From NCBI RefSeq assembly GCF_001485215.1, contig NZ_BBWW01000001.1:2914001-2978000 (forward strand): a stretch of DNA of 64,000 bases, given 5' to 3'. Position numbers and translations under genes: made by a program. Below the pieces are notes generated by a model. That model had not been told where the DNA came from and did no database searches. It saw nothing but the letters and a program-made list of their open reading frames with translations. Shown one piece after another: positions 17,450 to 26,590 of this stretch. The DNA comes from Leptolyngbya sp. NIES-2104 (lineage in GTDB: Bacteria; Cyanobacteriota; Cyanobacteriia; Leptolyngbyales; Leptolyngbyaceae). The stretch's first letter is position 1; the number at the start of each line of letters is the position of its first letter.

Positions 17450-18709
17450 TTATTCCTTCTCCCTACAAATTCCAAACACTGAAGTATAGCCGTGTAGAAA
17501 CGTACTGCCACCGACCGGACCGATTTCACCATTACAGAAAAATCCCGCGATCGGTAACGCTTCCAAATATTCATTCACTAATTGCGAATCAAAATTTGGT
17601 TCTCCGTACAGTCCTTCTCCACGTCCCAAACACGAAAACATTAAAGCACCAACCGGAGACGGATTTGCCTGACTCGCCTGCACATACCGCCGCAGTAAGA
17701 GATCTAAATCTTCCGCAGAAGTTTCTGCATCTCGAAGATGGAATTGAATCCGCTGACCCGGACGAATGAGATCGCCAATCGCAATTGCCCCCACTCGCGG
17801 ATCGACTCCGAGCAAATTCCGAATCAAGAAATCTCCCGGCTCCAGAGTTTGCTTGAATCCGTTCTGAGCCACTCCGATAAAAATATGATTTTGCTGCGCG
17901 AGTTGTCGATCGTCTTCGCTCAAATTTTGCACTAAGTCCTGTAGCTGCTCTAACGGGGATCGCTTCACTGCACACCGCTCCGACGGCAATCCTGAGCCAT
18001 CATCTTCCTGCATCGCCAGCAGAATATTACGATCGCCTTCTGTCACCCAGTACGGTTGCCCGATCGGACGACAGCCCTGAGCCACGATCGTATCCATCAC
18101 GATATTTCCGCTCAGTGCCACTCCGACCGCCCCTTCACGATAAAAGCGATCGAGACAAAACAACCCCGTCGCCCCACTGCCCAACATTCCCGAACTCGCC
18201 AATCCTCCAACCTTCGGCGCACCTGGATACGCAAAATCCAACCCTTGCAGTAAATCATTCACCCGCTGCAAATCGGCTAACAGCACAAAATTCGGTGACT
18301 CTTGCGGCGAAACTCCGACCAATTCTGTCCACGTATCCGGCGGACTATCGAGATCGGGTAAATCGGTCGCGGACACATAAAACGGCTTCACCGTCACATT
18401 CGGCAAATGCGCCAAAACTAGACTTAATGCGGGTTCTTCCTCAACTTCCCGCGCCTTTCCACGAGAAGTCATCCCGACAATTCCGCCTCCGCTGCAACCC
18501 ACGATCGACACTCCCGGCAACTTATCCCGCAGCAAGGGCAGCAACCGCGAATACTCACTTGCAAACGCCGACGAAATAAACACAAACCCCAAATCCGCCG
18601 AAGCGTCCAGGGTCGATCGTGCCTGAGACACCACCTCCTCGACTGCTGCTTCGAGAAATGGGCGCGTCGAAAGTGCGCTTGCCCACCGCATGTTTAAGGG
18701 TTCCGTCAT
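17450..18709 (-). CDS. FIST domain protein (FIST N and FIST C)
   Basis: A 419-residue protein built of a FIST-N domain (LGFVFISSAFASEY, PGVSIVGCSGGGIVG) and a FIST-C domain (ending FFCNGEIGPVGGSTFLHGYTSV). FIST proteins are proposed small-ligand sensors, often linked to two-component signalling, but no kinase is adjacent here. The ATG at 18707-18709 is preferred because GGAG lies 9 bases before it; in-frame starts 24-27 bases upstream have no clear ribosome site. The stop is 3 bases from trmB. The ligand is unknown. Confidence 0.88.
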   Translation of the reverse strand: MTEPLNMRWASALSTRPFLEAAVEEVVSQARSTLDASADLGFVFISSAFASEYSRLLPLLRDKLPGVSIVGCSGGGIVGMTSRGKAREVEEEPALSLVLAHLPNVTVKPFYVSATDLPDLDSPPDTWTELVGVSPQESPNFVLLADLQRVNDLLQGLDFAYPGAPKVGGLASSGMLGSGATGLFCLDRFYREGAVGVALSGNIVMDTIVAQGCRPIGQPYWVTEGDRNILLAMQEDDGSGLPSERCAVKRSPLEQLQDLVQNLSEDDRQLAQQNHIFIGVAQNGFKQTLEPGDFLIRNLLGVDPRVGAIAIGDLIRPGQRIQFHLRDAETSAEDLDLLLRRYVQASQANPSPVGALMFSCLGRGEGLYGEPNFDSQLVNEYLEALPIAGFFCNGEIGPVGGSTFLHGYTSVFGICREKE

Positions 18710-19026
18710 GTGCGATCGCTCCGTATTGGACATCAAAGATTCGCAGTAGTTCCAGTGTAGAACACCGTTGCGGATCAGAAGAAAGACGGATCGGAAGACC
18801 GCACTCTAGGTAGAGTCGTCAGCGGTCAGGTTCGCAGGTTAATATGGGTATACAAAACATGAGTCAGCGCTCTCGATGGAAATGTTTTCCAGTTAGCAGA
18901 ATAATAGGAGTCGATGTCCTAAGCTGATATGTTGGATAGTTCTGTGAGTCTTTCGAGATCAGCAGATCCTAGTTCTACTCTCTCACACGGCATTTAGTTT
19001 TTGATTTGAAAAGAGGACGGAATCCT

Positions 19027-19257
19027 ATGGCAATTAACGATATTGAAAAGCAAATTGAACTTGAGCGTCAAAATGCGCGTGAAACTTGTGATCTCAGCGG
19101 CTCAAATTCGGGCGAATGTGCTGCGGCTTGGGATGCTGTCGAAGAGTTGCAGGCAGAAGCATCTCACCAACGCCAAAGCGTCAAGCCGAAAACTTCGTTT
19201 GAAAAGTACTGCGACGATAACCCCGATGCGCTGGAGTGCCGCGTTTACGACGAATAA
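19027..19257 (+). CDS. cp12: Calvin cycle regulator CP12
   Basis: A 76-residue CP12, a redox-switch linker that binds GAPDH and phosphoribulokinase into an inactive complex in the dark. The N-terminal Cys pair (ETCDLSGSNSGECAAAW), the core AWDAVEELQAEASHQ and the C-terminal Cys pair (YCDDNPDALEC) are all intact, ending in the GAPDH-binding RVYDE tail. The ATG at 19027 has AGAGGA about 11 bases before it; an in-frame TTG 21 bases upstream is unlikely. A strong terminator follows, so the gene is probably monocistronic. The 290-base upstream gap presumably holds its promoter. Confidence 0.96.
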   Translation: MAINDIEKQIELERQNARETCDLSGSNSGECAAAWDAVEELQAEASHQRQSVKPKTSFEKYCDDNPDALECRVYDE

Positions 19258-19285
19258 GGCTTTCATTACGCCACATCTCTAATCT

Positions 19286-19318
19286 GAAAAACAAGCAGCG
19301 ATCGTTGCTTGTTTTTTT
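19286..19318 (+). terminator. Rho-independent terminator of cp12
   Basis: ACAAGCA and TGCTTGT flank a GCGATCGT loop, extended by A:T pairs on both sides, and end in a seven-T run at 19312-19318. It starts 29 bases after the cp12 stop and separates cp12 from larE. Confidence 0.85.
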
Positions 19319-19361
19319 GTGCGATAACGGAGATCGTTCTTCAAAAATCCCTTCCCCCACA

Positions 19362-20174
19362 ATGTACGAAAAGTTAGACCAATTAAAAGCTCTGTTTGTC
19401 GAACTCGATCAAGCCTTAATTGCTTACTCAGGTGGAATCGATAGTACTTTAGTGGCGAAAGTTGCCTTTGATGTGTTGGGAAATCGTGCGATCGCAATCA
19501 CCGCAGAATCACCTTCTCTTTTGCCCGAAGATCTCGAAGATGCGAAAGTTCAAGCGGCTGAAATCGGGATCATTCACAAAATCGTTCAAACTCACGAGTT
19601 AGACAATCCGAATTACGCCTCGAATCCGGTGAATCGCTGCTATTTCTGTAAAAGCGAACTCCACGATACCTTAAAACCACTCGCTCAAGACTGGGGCTAT
19701 CCGTATGTAATTGATGGCGTGAATGCGGATGATTTGCACGATTATCGTCCGGGAATTCAAGCGGCAAAAGAACGAGGAGCACGATCGCCGTTAGCCGAAA
19801 TCGGTATTACAAAAATGGAAGTCCGAGCGATCGCGAAACATTTAGGCTTACCGTATTGGGATAAACCTGCTCAACCCTGTTTAAGTTCGCGATTTCCGTA
19901 TGGTGAAGAGATTACGATCGCGAAACTTCAGCGAGTCGGGCGGGCAGAGGTCTATCTGAGAAAATTAGGTTGGCAAAATATTCGAGTACGATCGGAAGGT
20001 GACACGGCTCGGATTGAAGTTCTCCCGGATCAGGTAAAAGAATTTGTGATTCAAACTGATCTACCGAAATTAACCGAGGCGTTCCAGTCTTACGGATTTC
20101 TTTATGTCACCCTCGATCTAGAGGGGTATCGCAGCGGAAAGCTCAATCAAGTGCTGCAATTCAAGTCACCTTGA
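19362..20174 (+). CDS. larE: ATP-dependent sacrificial sulfur transferase LarE
   Basis: A 270-residue PP-loop ATP pyrophosphatase of the LarE family. LarE adds sulfur to the pyridinium biscarboxylate precursor of the nickel-pincer cofactor of lactate racemase. The PP-loop is AYSGGIDSTL. RCYFCKSEL is conserved, and the Cys in PCLSSRFPYG is at the position of the sacrificial Cys of characterised LarE (alignment by eye). The ATG at 19362 is used; an earlier in-frame start would overlap cp12 and its terminator. No larB, larC or larA is in the window, so the cofactor pathway here is unproven. Confidence 0.92.
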   Translation: MYEKLDQLKALFVELDQALIAYSGGIDSTLVAKVAFDVLGNRAIAITAESPSLLPEDLEDAKVQAAEIGIIHKIVQTHELDNPNYASNPVNRCYFCKSELHDTLKPLAQDWGYPYVIDGVNADDLHDYRPGIQAAKERGARSPLAEIGITKMEVRAIAKHLGLPYWDKPAQPCLSSRFPYGEEITIAKLQRVGRAEVYLRKLGWQNIRVRSEGDTARIEVLPDQVKEFVIQTDLPKLTEAFQSYGFLYVTLDLEGYRSGKLNQVLQFKSP

Positions 20175-20342
20175 TCCGTACAAACCAGATAATGACTGGC
20201 GCAGAGGTGACATCGTATCAACGGTTCGAGCTTGCGAATCAAAGTGAGGTAGAGGAAGAATCGCGGCAGATACACCCGTAATTGAGAGCAGGACGAAGAG
20301 CCGAATTAGCATTTGCCGTTTACAGCGATCGTGATACATCAT
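20166..20342 (-). CDS. Possible small exported protein
   Basis: A 58-residue frame on the minus strand with a plausible ribosome site (CGGAG 8-12 bases before the ATG at 20340-20342). After a basic start (MMYHDRCKRQ) comes a hydrophobic segment (MLIRLFVLLSITGVSAAIL) that resembles a signal peptide, then a short polar tail. Its 3' end overlaps the end of larE by 9 bases. No family is recognised; it may not be real. Confidence 0.4.
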   Translation of the reverse strand: MMYHDRCKRQMLIRLFVLLSITGVSAAILPLPHFDSQARTVDTMSPLRQSLSGLYGSR

Positions 20343-20440
20343 GAATTTGCTCCGTTCGGAAGGTACATTTTCGCCTGTAAGTGTACCGCGAAGTATTTTT
20401 CTCGATGTATTCGTTTTTGCCAATTTAACGATTGAAAAGT

Positions 20441-21283
20441 TCAGCCTTGTTTTTTGTCTTTCGAGGGTCGCTTTCTCGCGAACAGTCCACCTAGGGCGAT
20501 CGCCATTCCTGATCCCACGATCGTCATCGGTTCGGGTACAGAGGTTGCTGCAAGTCGAGCCGATCGGTTTGTTGAATTCGCAAACGGGAGCGCAGTATTA
20601 GACAGTGCCACTCGTGTAATTCGGACAGAGGCTTGGGCAGATTCCGTATTATCTCCAAGAAAAACGAAGTTCTGCCGATTGTAATAGAGTGGGGGTCCTA
20701 CTCGGCTATAGTCTCTTAGATTTCCGCTGAGGATCTGATTGCCGTTTGTGAACAAGCTGTATTGATTACCCTTAACGGATAAGTTATATCGCACGATCGA
20801 CCGAGACGGATCAAACGTTGTGCTTTCTGCACGAGTGAAGGGGATGGTTCTGGTGGTTCCGTCGTTTTGTGCCCAGATGCGATCTCTCACAGTCGGATCA
20901 CTTTTCCAAAAGCCCAGTTCGATTCCGCGTTTATCGTTGCCGAGAGCAATGATGCTAAATCCAGCACGATTGAGAGAGGCGTGACTTTCAGTAAGTAATC
21001 GTAAATCAAAACTTAATGTGTAGCCTGAGATTCGATTGAGGGGTCTAGAAATCGCGTATCCCACTCGTAGACTATTGGACGCAGTTGTATTCAGGGTTGT
21101 GCCGCCTCCAGAGACGCTTTCGGGCACAGGAGGCGGATAAGCAAGCCAGTTCTGAGCACTGAACGGTGTATTCCTTGAGCCGTCGTATAAGACTTGTGCG
21201 GATACGGGGAGAACTGCGATGCCTTCGGCACACGCAAGCGTGACCGTTAAACTAATTCCCGCGATGAAGCTTGCTTTAAGCAT
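20441..21283 (-). CDS. PEP-CTERM sorting domain protein
   Basis: A 280-residue exported protein. An N-terminal signal peptide (about 1-30) is followed by a beta-rich body (residues about 35-235) resembling the choice-of-anchor domains found with sorting signals (SGYTLSFDLRLLTESH, FVFLGDNTESAQASV). The C-terminus is a classic PEP-CTERM signal: VPEPMTI, a hydrophobic helix and a basic ARKRPSKDKK tail, processed by an exosortase. It is probably anchored or released at the cell surface. The exosortase itself is not in the window. Confidence 0.85.
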   Translation of the reverse strand: MLKASFIAGISLTVTLACAEGIAVLPVSAQVLYDGSRNTPFSAQNWLAYPPPVPESVSGGGTTLNTTASNSLRVGYAISRPLNRISGYTLSFDLRLLTESHASLNRAGFSIIALGNDKRGIELGFWKSDPTVRDRIWAQNDGTTRTIPFTRAESTTFDPSRSIVRYNLSVKGNQYSLFTNGNQILSGNLRDYSRVGPPLYYNRQNFVFLGDNTESAQASVRITRVALSNTALPFANSTNRSARLAATSVPEPMTIVGSGMAIALGGLFARKRPSKDKKQG

Positions 21284-21374
21284 GATTGATTGCCCTCTAA
21301 TTCCAAATGTTTGTGGAATAGAAGCGCCCTGCTAGTAGCAAACTATACCCGAATTAGAAACGGATCACTAGCGC

Positions 21375-22028
21375 TTAAAACACTAATTTACGACTATAAA
21401 ACGCTTCTGCAAATTTGCTAGGAGAATTTGCTTCGATCCCGCGTAATCTCAAAATCGCCTGAAACGTATCTTCAGTAAACCACTGCCGATTTTTCTGAGT
21501 TTCAAACATACCCATCAAAGTTTGAATCTTCCGCTGACAAATCGCTTCGCTGAGCGGCACATAAAAGTTCGGATTGCCAATATCACCATCGTATTTTGGA
21601 ATTTCGTATTCCAGCACTAAGTGATTTCGATAGCTATTCCAGGTCAGATCAGAAATTACCCGATGATCTTGGTGAGCATCGTGCTTGTAGTGCGTCAGAA
21701 TCAAATCTGGTGAAAATGCTTGGCTGAGTTCATTAAAGTACTCTTTGATTTCCGTTCCCACAAACGGGAAAAAGCTATTGCGAAAGTTCTTCACAACGAT
21801 GTTTTCAACTTTCGCGCCTGCTAGAAATCGATCGGCACTCTCGAATGCTTCTTTCGATCGTACTTCACTAGAGCTAAACACCACCCAGTAAAATACTGCA
21901 TTCGGATACTCTTCGATCAGTCGTAGAATCGTTCCACCACAACCAATCTCGATATCATCACAATGAGCACCGAGACATAGAATTCGGTATTCTGCGTCTT
22001 TTCCTCGATCGAACATCAGTTTCAGCAT
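21375..22028 (-). CDS. PIG-L family deacetylase
   Basis: A 217-residue zinc-dependent N-acetyl-sugar deacetylase family protein (PIG-L/LmbE). The metal motif is AHCDDIEIGCGG (variant of HPDD), and the second part THYKHDAHQDHR holds the distal His residues. The ATG at 22026-22028 is supported by a perfect AGGAGGTGA 5 bases upstream; an in-frame start upstream would overlap rfbF. It is last in the minus-strand sugar operon, 14 bases after rfbF, so it probably deacetylates an N-acetylated sugar intermediate or the finished glycan (inference). Confidence 0.9.
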   Translation of the reverse strand: MLKLMFDRGKDAEYRILCLGAHCDDIEIGCGGTILRLIEEYPNAVFYWVVFSSSEVRSKEAFESADRFLAGAKVENIVVKNFRNSFFPFVGTEIKEYFNELSQAFSPDLILTHYKHDAHQDHRVISDLTWNSYRNHLVLEYEIPKYDGDIGNPNFYVPLSEAICQRKIQTLMGMFETQKNRQWFTEDTFQAILRLRGIEANSPSKFAEAFYSRKLVF

Positions 22029-22042
22029 TTTCACCTCCTCAC

Positions 22043-22831
22043 CTAGAGCGTTTTGCGAGTCTTCCAAACTTCCCAAGGCGGATTTCCTTGAGAATACAGA
22101 TCATCCAAGTTTTGCTTGTCTCGAAATGTATCCATACAAGTCCAGAAGCCGTCATAGTTGTAAGCAAGCAATTGCTCTTTCTCGATCAATCGTTGGAACG
22201 GCTCCAGCACCAATTCCTCACCTGACTGCATATATCTGAAAATCTCAGTTTTGAGGGCAAAGAAACCCCCATTGATCCGCAGATCCGCATTGTTGACGTG
22301 TTCAATGCTCGTGACCAAACCATCTTCCTGCGAAGACACAACGTGAAAGGTCTGAGTCGGCTTCACTGACAGGAAACTAGCGATTTTGTCATGCCGCATG
22401 AAGTGATTGATAAAGTCATCGAGTGGCAAATTGCTCAAACCATCACTGTAGTTAGCCAGGAACATTTCTTCGCCTTCGAGGTACTTTTCAACCGCTTTCA
22501 GGCGTTGTCCAATGTTCGAGTACAATCCCGTGTCAACAAAGGTGATTCTCCAATCGTGAATGTCACTGCCAATCATTTGAACTTGCTTACCGCCTGCCGA
22601 CAGTACAAAGTCATTGGAAAGACATTCGTTGTAGTTCAAGAAGTACTCTTTGATGTAGTCCGCTTTGTAACCGAGACACAGAATGAAGTCTTTGTGACCG
22701 TAGTGCGCGTAATACTTCATCAAGTGCCACAAAATCGGGCGATATCCGATGTTGACCATTGGTTTCGGAATCTTTTCCGAATAGTCTCTCAATCGAGTGC
22801 CTAGACCGCCACAAAACAATACAACTTTCAT
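22043..22831 (-). CDS. rfbF: Glucose-1-phosphate cytidylyltransferase
   Basis: A 262-residue nucleotidyltransferase making CDP-glucose from CTP and glucose-1-phosphate. The start MKVVLFCGGLGTRLRDYSE and IPKPMVNIGYRPILWHLM are characteristic of RfbF, including the GGxGTR nucleotide loop and the PKPM motif. The ATG at 22829-22831 is chosen. The usual next enzyme, CDP-glucose 4,6-dehydratase (RfbG), is not adjacent, which is unusual; the sugar made from CDP-glucose here is therefore unclear. It lies inside the seven-gene operon between the DUF4910 gene and the PIG-L gene. Confidence 0.92.
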   Translation of the reverse strand: MKVVLFCGGLGTRLRDYSEKIPKPMVNIGYRPILWHLMKYYAHYGHKDFILCLGYKADYIKEYFLNYNECLSNDFVLSAGGKQVQMIGSDIHDWRITFVDTGLYSNIGQRLKAVEKYLEGEEMFLANYSDGLSNLPLDDFINHFMRHDKIASFLSVKPTQTFHVVSSQEDGLVTSIEHVNNADLRINGGFFALKTEIFRYMQSGEELVLEPFQRLIEKEQLLAYNYDGFWTCMDTFRDKQNLDDLYSQGNPPWEVWKTRKTL

Positions 22832-22907
22832 GCAGATTATCCCTCTCAATGAATTGCTCTTAGACTTCCCTCAGTGGATTGAGTAACGTTCGCCTTTTTG
22901 GTTAGCT

Positions 22908-24227
22908 TCACAAATCGATCGCGTCTTTCAACAAGTCGGTTTCGATCAGCGCTTCTGCAACTCGTCTAATTGCATCAAACTCAAACCCCGATCGCTCTGC
23001 AATATCCAACAATGAATGCTGTCCATCTGATAGATTCAACGTCCACAGCAGCGCGAGTTCATTTAATCCGGTTCCCGATGCTCCTCCTATCGATCGATAA
23101 AGCCCTCGTCGTCCCAGTTGTGGTTCACACTTCGGATTTTGGTTGACATACACTCGGTTATGTTCCAACACCGACAATACGTTTACGCATTTCAAAAACG
23201 AATCTGTGAGATGTTCAGGTTGAATGAAATCGAGATTGTCCGCTGAAGTGTGATACTCCGGAAACTTACTGTTCGGCGATCGCATAAAACACCCAACCGG
23301 TAAGTTGAATCCAGGTGAACAAAACTGTCGCTCATCGTAGCCATACGGAAAGAAATCAATGAGGTTGTAGTCCTGCTCTGAGTGTTGGAGCACATGACTT
23401 ACAGCACGATCGATTTCTGCATCGCCTTGACGACTTTTCTTGTAGGTCGATTTTCCAGGATCACCCAAGCAGCTTAACACCAAACCATGCTTGATTCGGT
23501 GAACTTGGTCTTCATTTTGACTCAGCCAAGTGATTGACCCGATCGTCGCTGGAATGAAGATGAAACGGTACGAATAGCGATGAGCAATTTCGCTCAGGGA
23601 TTTGGCGAGATGAACTGCGATCGCAATTCCCGATAGGTTGTCATTCGCCAAAGATGGATGGCAAGCATGACAAGAAATCAGCACTTCATCTTCAATCTCA
23701 CCCGGCAAGTAATACTCACCGTACGTTAGATTTCCAGCTTCTAAAGTCGAATCAATGCAAACTTCGTACTGATCCTCTGGCAGTTCTAGTAACTGCTTAT
23801 GAGTCAGACAGAATCCCCAAGTATCTTTGTAGTAAGACGTGCGATAGGGAATCCAATCGGGATGATGAGGCAAGCTAAATAGATGCGGCTTTAGCTCTTC
23901 TAGAGACATCGTTTGATGCACTGGAATGCTGTAATTGACAATGTGAAGATTGTGCTGCTGGAAATCGATAATGCGATCGTCGTTTGAGTTCTTCACATAC
24001 GCATCCCGAATGTTCCACTCACGCGGCACCGTCCAATCAAACACTTGTGTCCCCGTTGGCACTTCAAACCGCTTCAGTGGAATAAAGCGCTCAATCTGAC
24101 GCAGTGTTTCCCGAAATCCATCGCCTGTGATGCTGCGACAAATCGGATAGAGTTCGGCAGCAAAACAATGGAGATCTTGACCGATCGCTTCAGGATTTAG
24201 AACTGTCTTGAGGTCAGTGATGTTCAT
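22908..24227 (-). CDS. DUF4910 aminopeptidase-like protein
   Basis: A 439-residue protein of the DUF4910/DUF2172 group, which has a zinc aminopeptidase-like (M28-type) fold with an inserted domain and a C-terminal winged-helix part. Zinc ligands are likely in SCHACHPSLANDNLSG (His and Asp) and later around PEYHTSADNLD. The N-terminal AELYPICRSITGDGFRETL segment is characteristic. Such genes occur mainly within bacterial surface-polysaccharide clusters, as here, so a hydrolase or amide-transfer role on an aminoacylated or N-acylated sugar is possible, but no reaction is established. Confidence 0.85.
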   Translation of the reverse strand: MNITDLKTVLNPEAIGQDLHCFAAELYPICRSITGDGFRETLRQIERFIPLKRFEVPTGTQVFDWTVPREWNIRDAYVKNSNDDRIIDFQQHNLHIVNYSIPVHQTMSLEELKPHLFSLPHHPDWIPYRTSYYKDTWGFCLTHKQLLELPEDQYEVCIDSTLEAGNLTYGEYYLPGEIEDEVLISCHACHPSLANDNLSGIAIAVHLAKSLSEIAHRYSYRFIFIPATIGSITWLSQNEDQVHRIKHGLVLSCLGDPGKSTYKKSRQGDAEIDRAVSHVLQHSEQDYNLIDFFPYGYDERQFCSPGFNLPVGCFMRSPNSKFPEYHTSADNLDFIQPEHLTDSFLKCVNVLSVLEHNRVYVNQNPKCEPQLGRRGLYRSIGGASGTGLNELALLWTLNLSDGQHSLLDIAERSGFEFDAIRRVAEALIETDLLKDAIDL

Positions 24228-24232
24228 TGTTC

Positions 24233-25168
24233 CTAGTAGGAAGACAGTACGGCAGCAGGCGGTTGAAACACTAAGTCACCTTCAGGAGGTGGCGTATCTT
24301 CATAGAGTGCGACGACTTCTTCAGGCAATCGAGCTAGGTCGCTTCCTCTCATAAAATCTCTCAGTGCAGTTCCAGTCGAAGCATTATCGATATTCAGTGC
24401 ACCTTTTTTAGCAATCAAATCATCAATGTGAACTGTTCTGAAATCGATACTAAAGCGAGTTCGTCCAGAGGTATTCGGAACGGTTGAGTGCATCTGTGCA
24501 CCAGAGAACAACATCACACCACCGACTTCACACACCAATCGAACTTGAGGATCAATCTCTACAGGTTCTTCTGCACGAGGCTGGAATCGCGTATCTTTCT
24601 TGATGTGTTGAGCCGCATTCTTGCGCCCTGTATTGTTGTAATCATAATAGTTGAAGTCGCTCGAACTATTCTTGACTCCTTGGCTCCAGTAATTCGGGTG
24701 GAATGCCATCGAGCTTTCTGACTCAAACTCATACACAGGAAGCCACCAATTGACTTGGCTTGGAGGCGCACAGTACCAAGTATCTCGATGCGGATGGAAT
24801 GGATAACCAACGCCTGCGGTGAGATAAGCGTGGCTGGTGATTATCTTCAGGCGCGGAACATCGAAATAAGTTTTTTCTAAGTCGTAGCCGTATTCTTCAA
24901 GAATTTTTTGAATCAGTTGTTTTGATTTAGGGTGATGAATAAAGCCGGGTTTCAGAGGAGCCGCGATCGCAACAAATTCCTCAACGCTTAATTCATGCTG
25001 TGCCATTGTCGGATCAAGGGGAGCAAACGCCGCCTCGATCATTTCACGCGCATGTTCACAGAGTGCCAACATACTTGGACGGGGCGAAAAGAGAAAAAGC
25101 TGACCGTCGTAAATTCGCTCACGTCTAACATCGTCACGAACCGGGGAATCAAAGAAAACAGTGTGCAT
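24233..25168 (-). CDS. 2-oxoglutarate/Fe(II) dioxygenase, phytanoyl-CoA hydroxylase-like
   Basis: A 311-residue enzyme with the non-haem iron facial triad of the PhyH-like family: His127 and Asp129 in HPHRDTW, and His227 in GAQMHSTVPN, with Arg236 or Arg238 as the likely 2-oxoglutarate anchor. It starts 60 bases after ugd and ends 5 bases before the DUF4910 start, so it is part of the sugar operon. Hydroxylation or oxidative modification of a nucleotide sugar or glycan is inferred from context only. Confidence 0.85.
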   Translation of the reverse strand: MHTVFFDSPVRDDVRRERIYDGQLFLFSPRPSMLALCEHAREMIEAAFAPLDPTMAQHELSVEEFVAIAAPLKPGFIHHPKSKQLIQKILEEYGYDLEKTYFDVPRLKIITSHAYLTAGVGYPFHPHRDTWYCAPPSQVNWWLPVYEFESESSMAFHPNYWSQGVKNSSSDFNYYDYNNTGRKNAAQHIKKDTRFQPRAEEPVEIDPQVRLVCEVGGVMLFSGAQMHSTVPNTSGRTRFSIDFRTVHIDDLIAKKGALNIDNASTGTALRDFMRGSDLARLPEEVVALYEDTPPPEGDLVFQPPAAVLSSY

Positions 25169-25228
25169 AGCTTCCTAAATTGAAAATGGACAATCATCGA
25201 TCGAGCATTTCACCCGATCGATGTCTTG

Positions 25229-26590
25229 CTACAGTCCAATGCCTTCGTAGCGCTCGATCGAATGTTTATCCAACATCCGACGACCATCGACAAACACAGG
25301 CTGTGGATTGAGTTGAGCAATTAAATCAGGAACGGATCGGAATTCATCCCAACGGGTTACAAGCACGATCGCATCCACGCCTTCGATCGCGCTTTGTAAG
25401 CTATCGCAGAGTTCTACTTCATCGGGAGCGAGTAGCTTTGCTGCTTCTGAGTTCGCAACCGGATCGTAGGCTTTAAGTGTTGCATTTTGTGCTTTCAATG
25501 CCTTGATCAAGGGAATCGCTGGCGTTTCGCGCATATCATTCGTATTCGGTCTAAAAGATAGACCTAAGATTGCAATTTTCACGCCATCAAGTGACGGAAA
25601 ATGCTTGTTTAACCGAGCAATCACTTGCTGAGGTTGAGATTGATTGACTCGGATCACAGCATCTAACAAGGGCATCGGACTTTGATATTTCTCACCATGA
25701 GCAATCAAAGCTTTCACGTCTTTGGGTAGGCAGCTTCCTCCAAATCCGCAACCAGCGGCAAGGAAGCTCGTAATCGGGGGAACAACGCGGACAGGTTCAC
25801 CTGAGCCAGAGGCACCGCCATTCGGTAATACAGTCGTCAAATAGCGGCTGTTGTGTACACCCTTCATCACTTCTACGATGTCGGTGTTTCCAATTGCTGC
25901 ACAGAGATTACCAACCTCATTTGAGAAGGAAATCAACAGTGCCAACAACGAATTCGAGGTGTACTTAATCATCTCAGCGGTGGAATTGTTCGTTCTGAGT
26001 CGATCGACTCCCTCAAATCCGGTGTAGAGTGCATCCAACTGATCAATACTGCGTTCATCAATGCCGCCAAGCACAATGCGATCGGGATACATAAAATCAT
26101 CGATCGCTTCTCCCTCGGTGAGAAATTCCGGATTCATTCCCACACCGAAGTCAACGCCCGCTTTCTTGCCTGAAGCCGCTTCTAGAATCGGTAGAACAAC
26201 CTGGTCTGTCGTTCCAGGAACTACAGTACTTTTCACCACAACCAAGTGGTAGGTTGATTTCTCTCTCAGTGCTTCACCAATTTGCTGAGCAACTTGCTTG
26301 ACATAAGTGAGATCAACCTCTTTTCCATCAAACGGAGTTCCAACAGCGATCAAAGAAAGCTCAGTATCAAGAATGGCTTGACGGAAATCAATCGTTGCTT
26401 TAAGACCCGAATGAATGTTGCGCTCTAACAGTTCATTCAGTCCAGGCTCATAGAACGGAGAAATGCCTTGATTGATCTTGTCTACCTTCGATTGATCAAC
26501 ATCAACACAGACCACTTCGTGCCCTTTCTCAGCAAAACAAACCCCTGAAACCAAACCCACATAGCCTGTTCCAATGATTGAAACTCGCAT
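25229..26590 (-). CDS. ugd: UDP-glucose 6-dehydrogenase
   Basis: A 453-residue UDP-glucose/GDP-mannose dehydrogenase family enzyme that oxidises UDP-glucose to UDP-glucuronate with two NAD+. The N-terminal Rossmann motif is GTGYVGLVSG; the central FGGSCLPKD motif holds catalytic Cys287 with Lys close behind; the C-terminal UDP-binding domain is complete. The neighbouring SDR gene starts so close (stop and start are adjacent at 26590/26591) that they must be translated together. It supplies UDP-GlcA to the adjacent decarboxylase-like SDR (inference). UDP-glucose is favoured over GDP-mannose by overall pattern. Confidence 0.93.
   Translation of the reverse strand: MRVSIIGTGYVGLVSGVCFAEKGHEVVCVDVDQSKVDKINQGISPFYEPGLNELLERNIHSGLKATIDFRQAILDTELSLIAVGTPFDGKEVDLTYVKQVAQQIGEALREKSTYHLVVVKSTVVPGTTDQVVLPILEAASGKKAGVDFGVGMNPEFLTEGEAIDDFMYPDRIVLGGIDERSIDQLDALYTGFEGVDRLRTNNSTAEMIKYTSNSLLALLISFSNEVGNLCAAIGNTDIVEVMKGVHNSRYLTTVLPNGGASGSGEPVRVVPPITSFLAAGCGFGGSCLPKDVKALIAHGEKYQSPMPLLDAVIRVNQSQPQQVIARLNKHFPSLDGVKIAILGLSFRPNTNDMRETPAIPLIKALKAQNATLKAYDPVANSEAAKLLAPDEVELCDSLQSAIEGVDAIVLVTRWDEFRSVPDLIAQLNPQPVFVDGRRMLDKHSIERYEGIGL

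Noticed and set aside
18115-18579. 154-residue plus-strand frame
   Set aside because: Antisense shadow of the FIST gene; very high Pro/Thr/Ser content.
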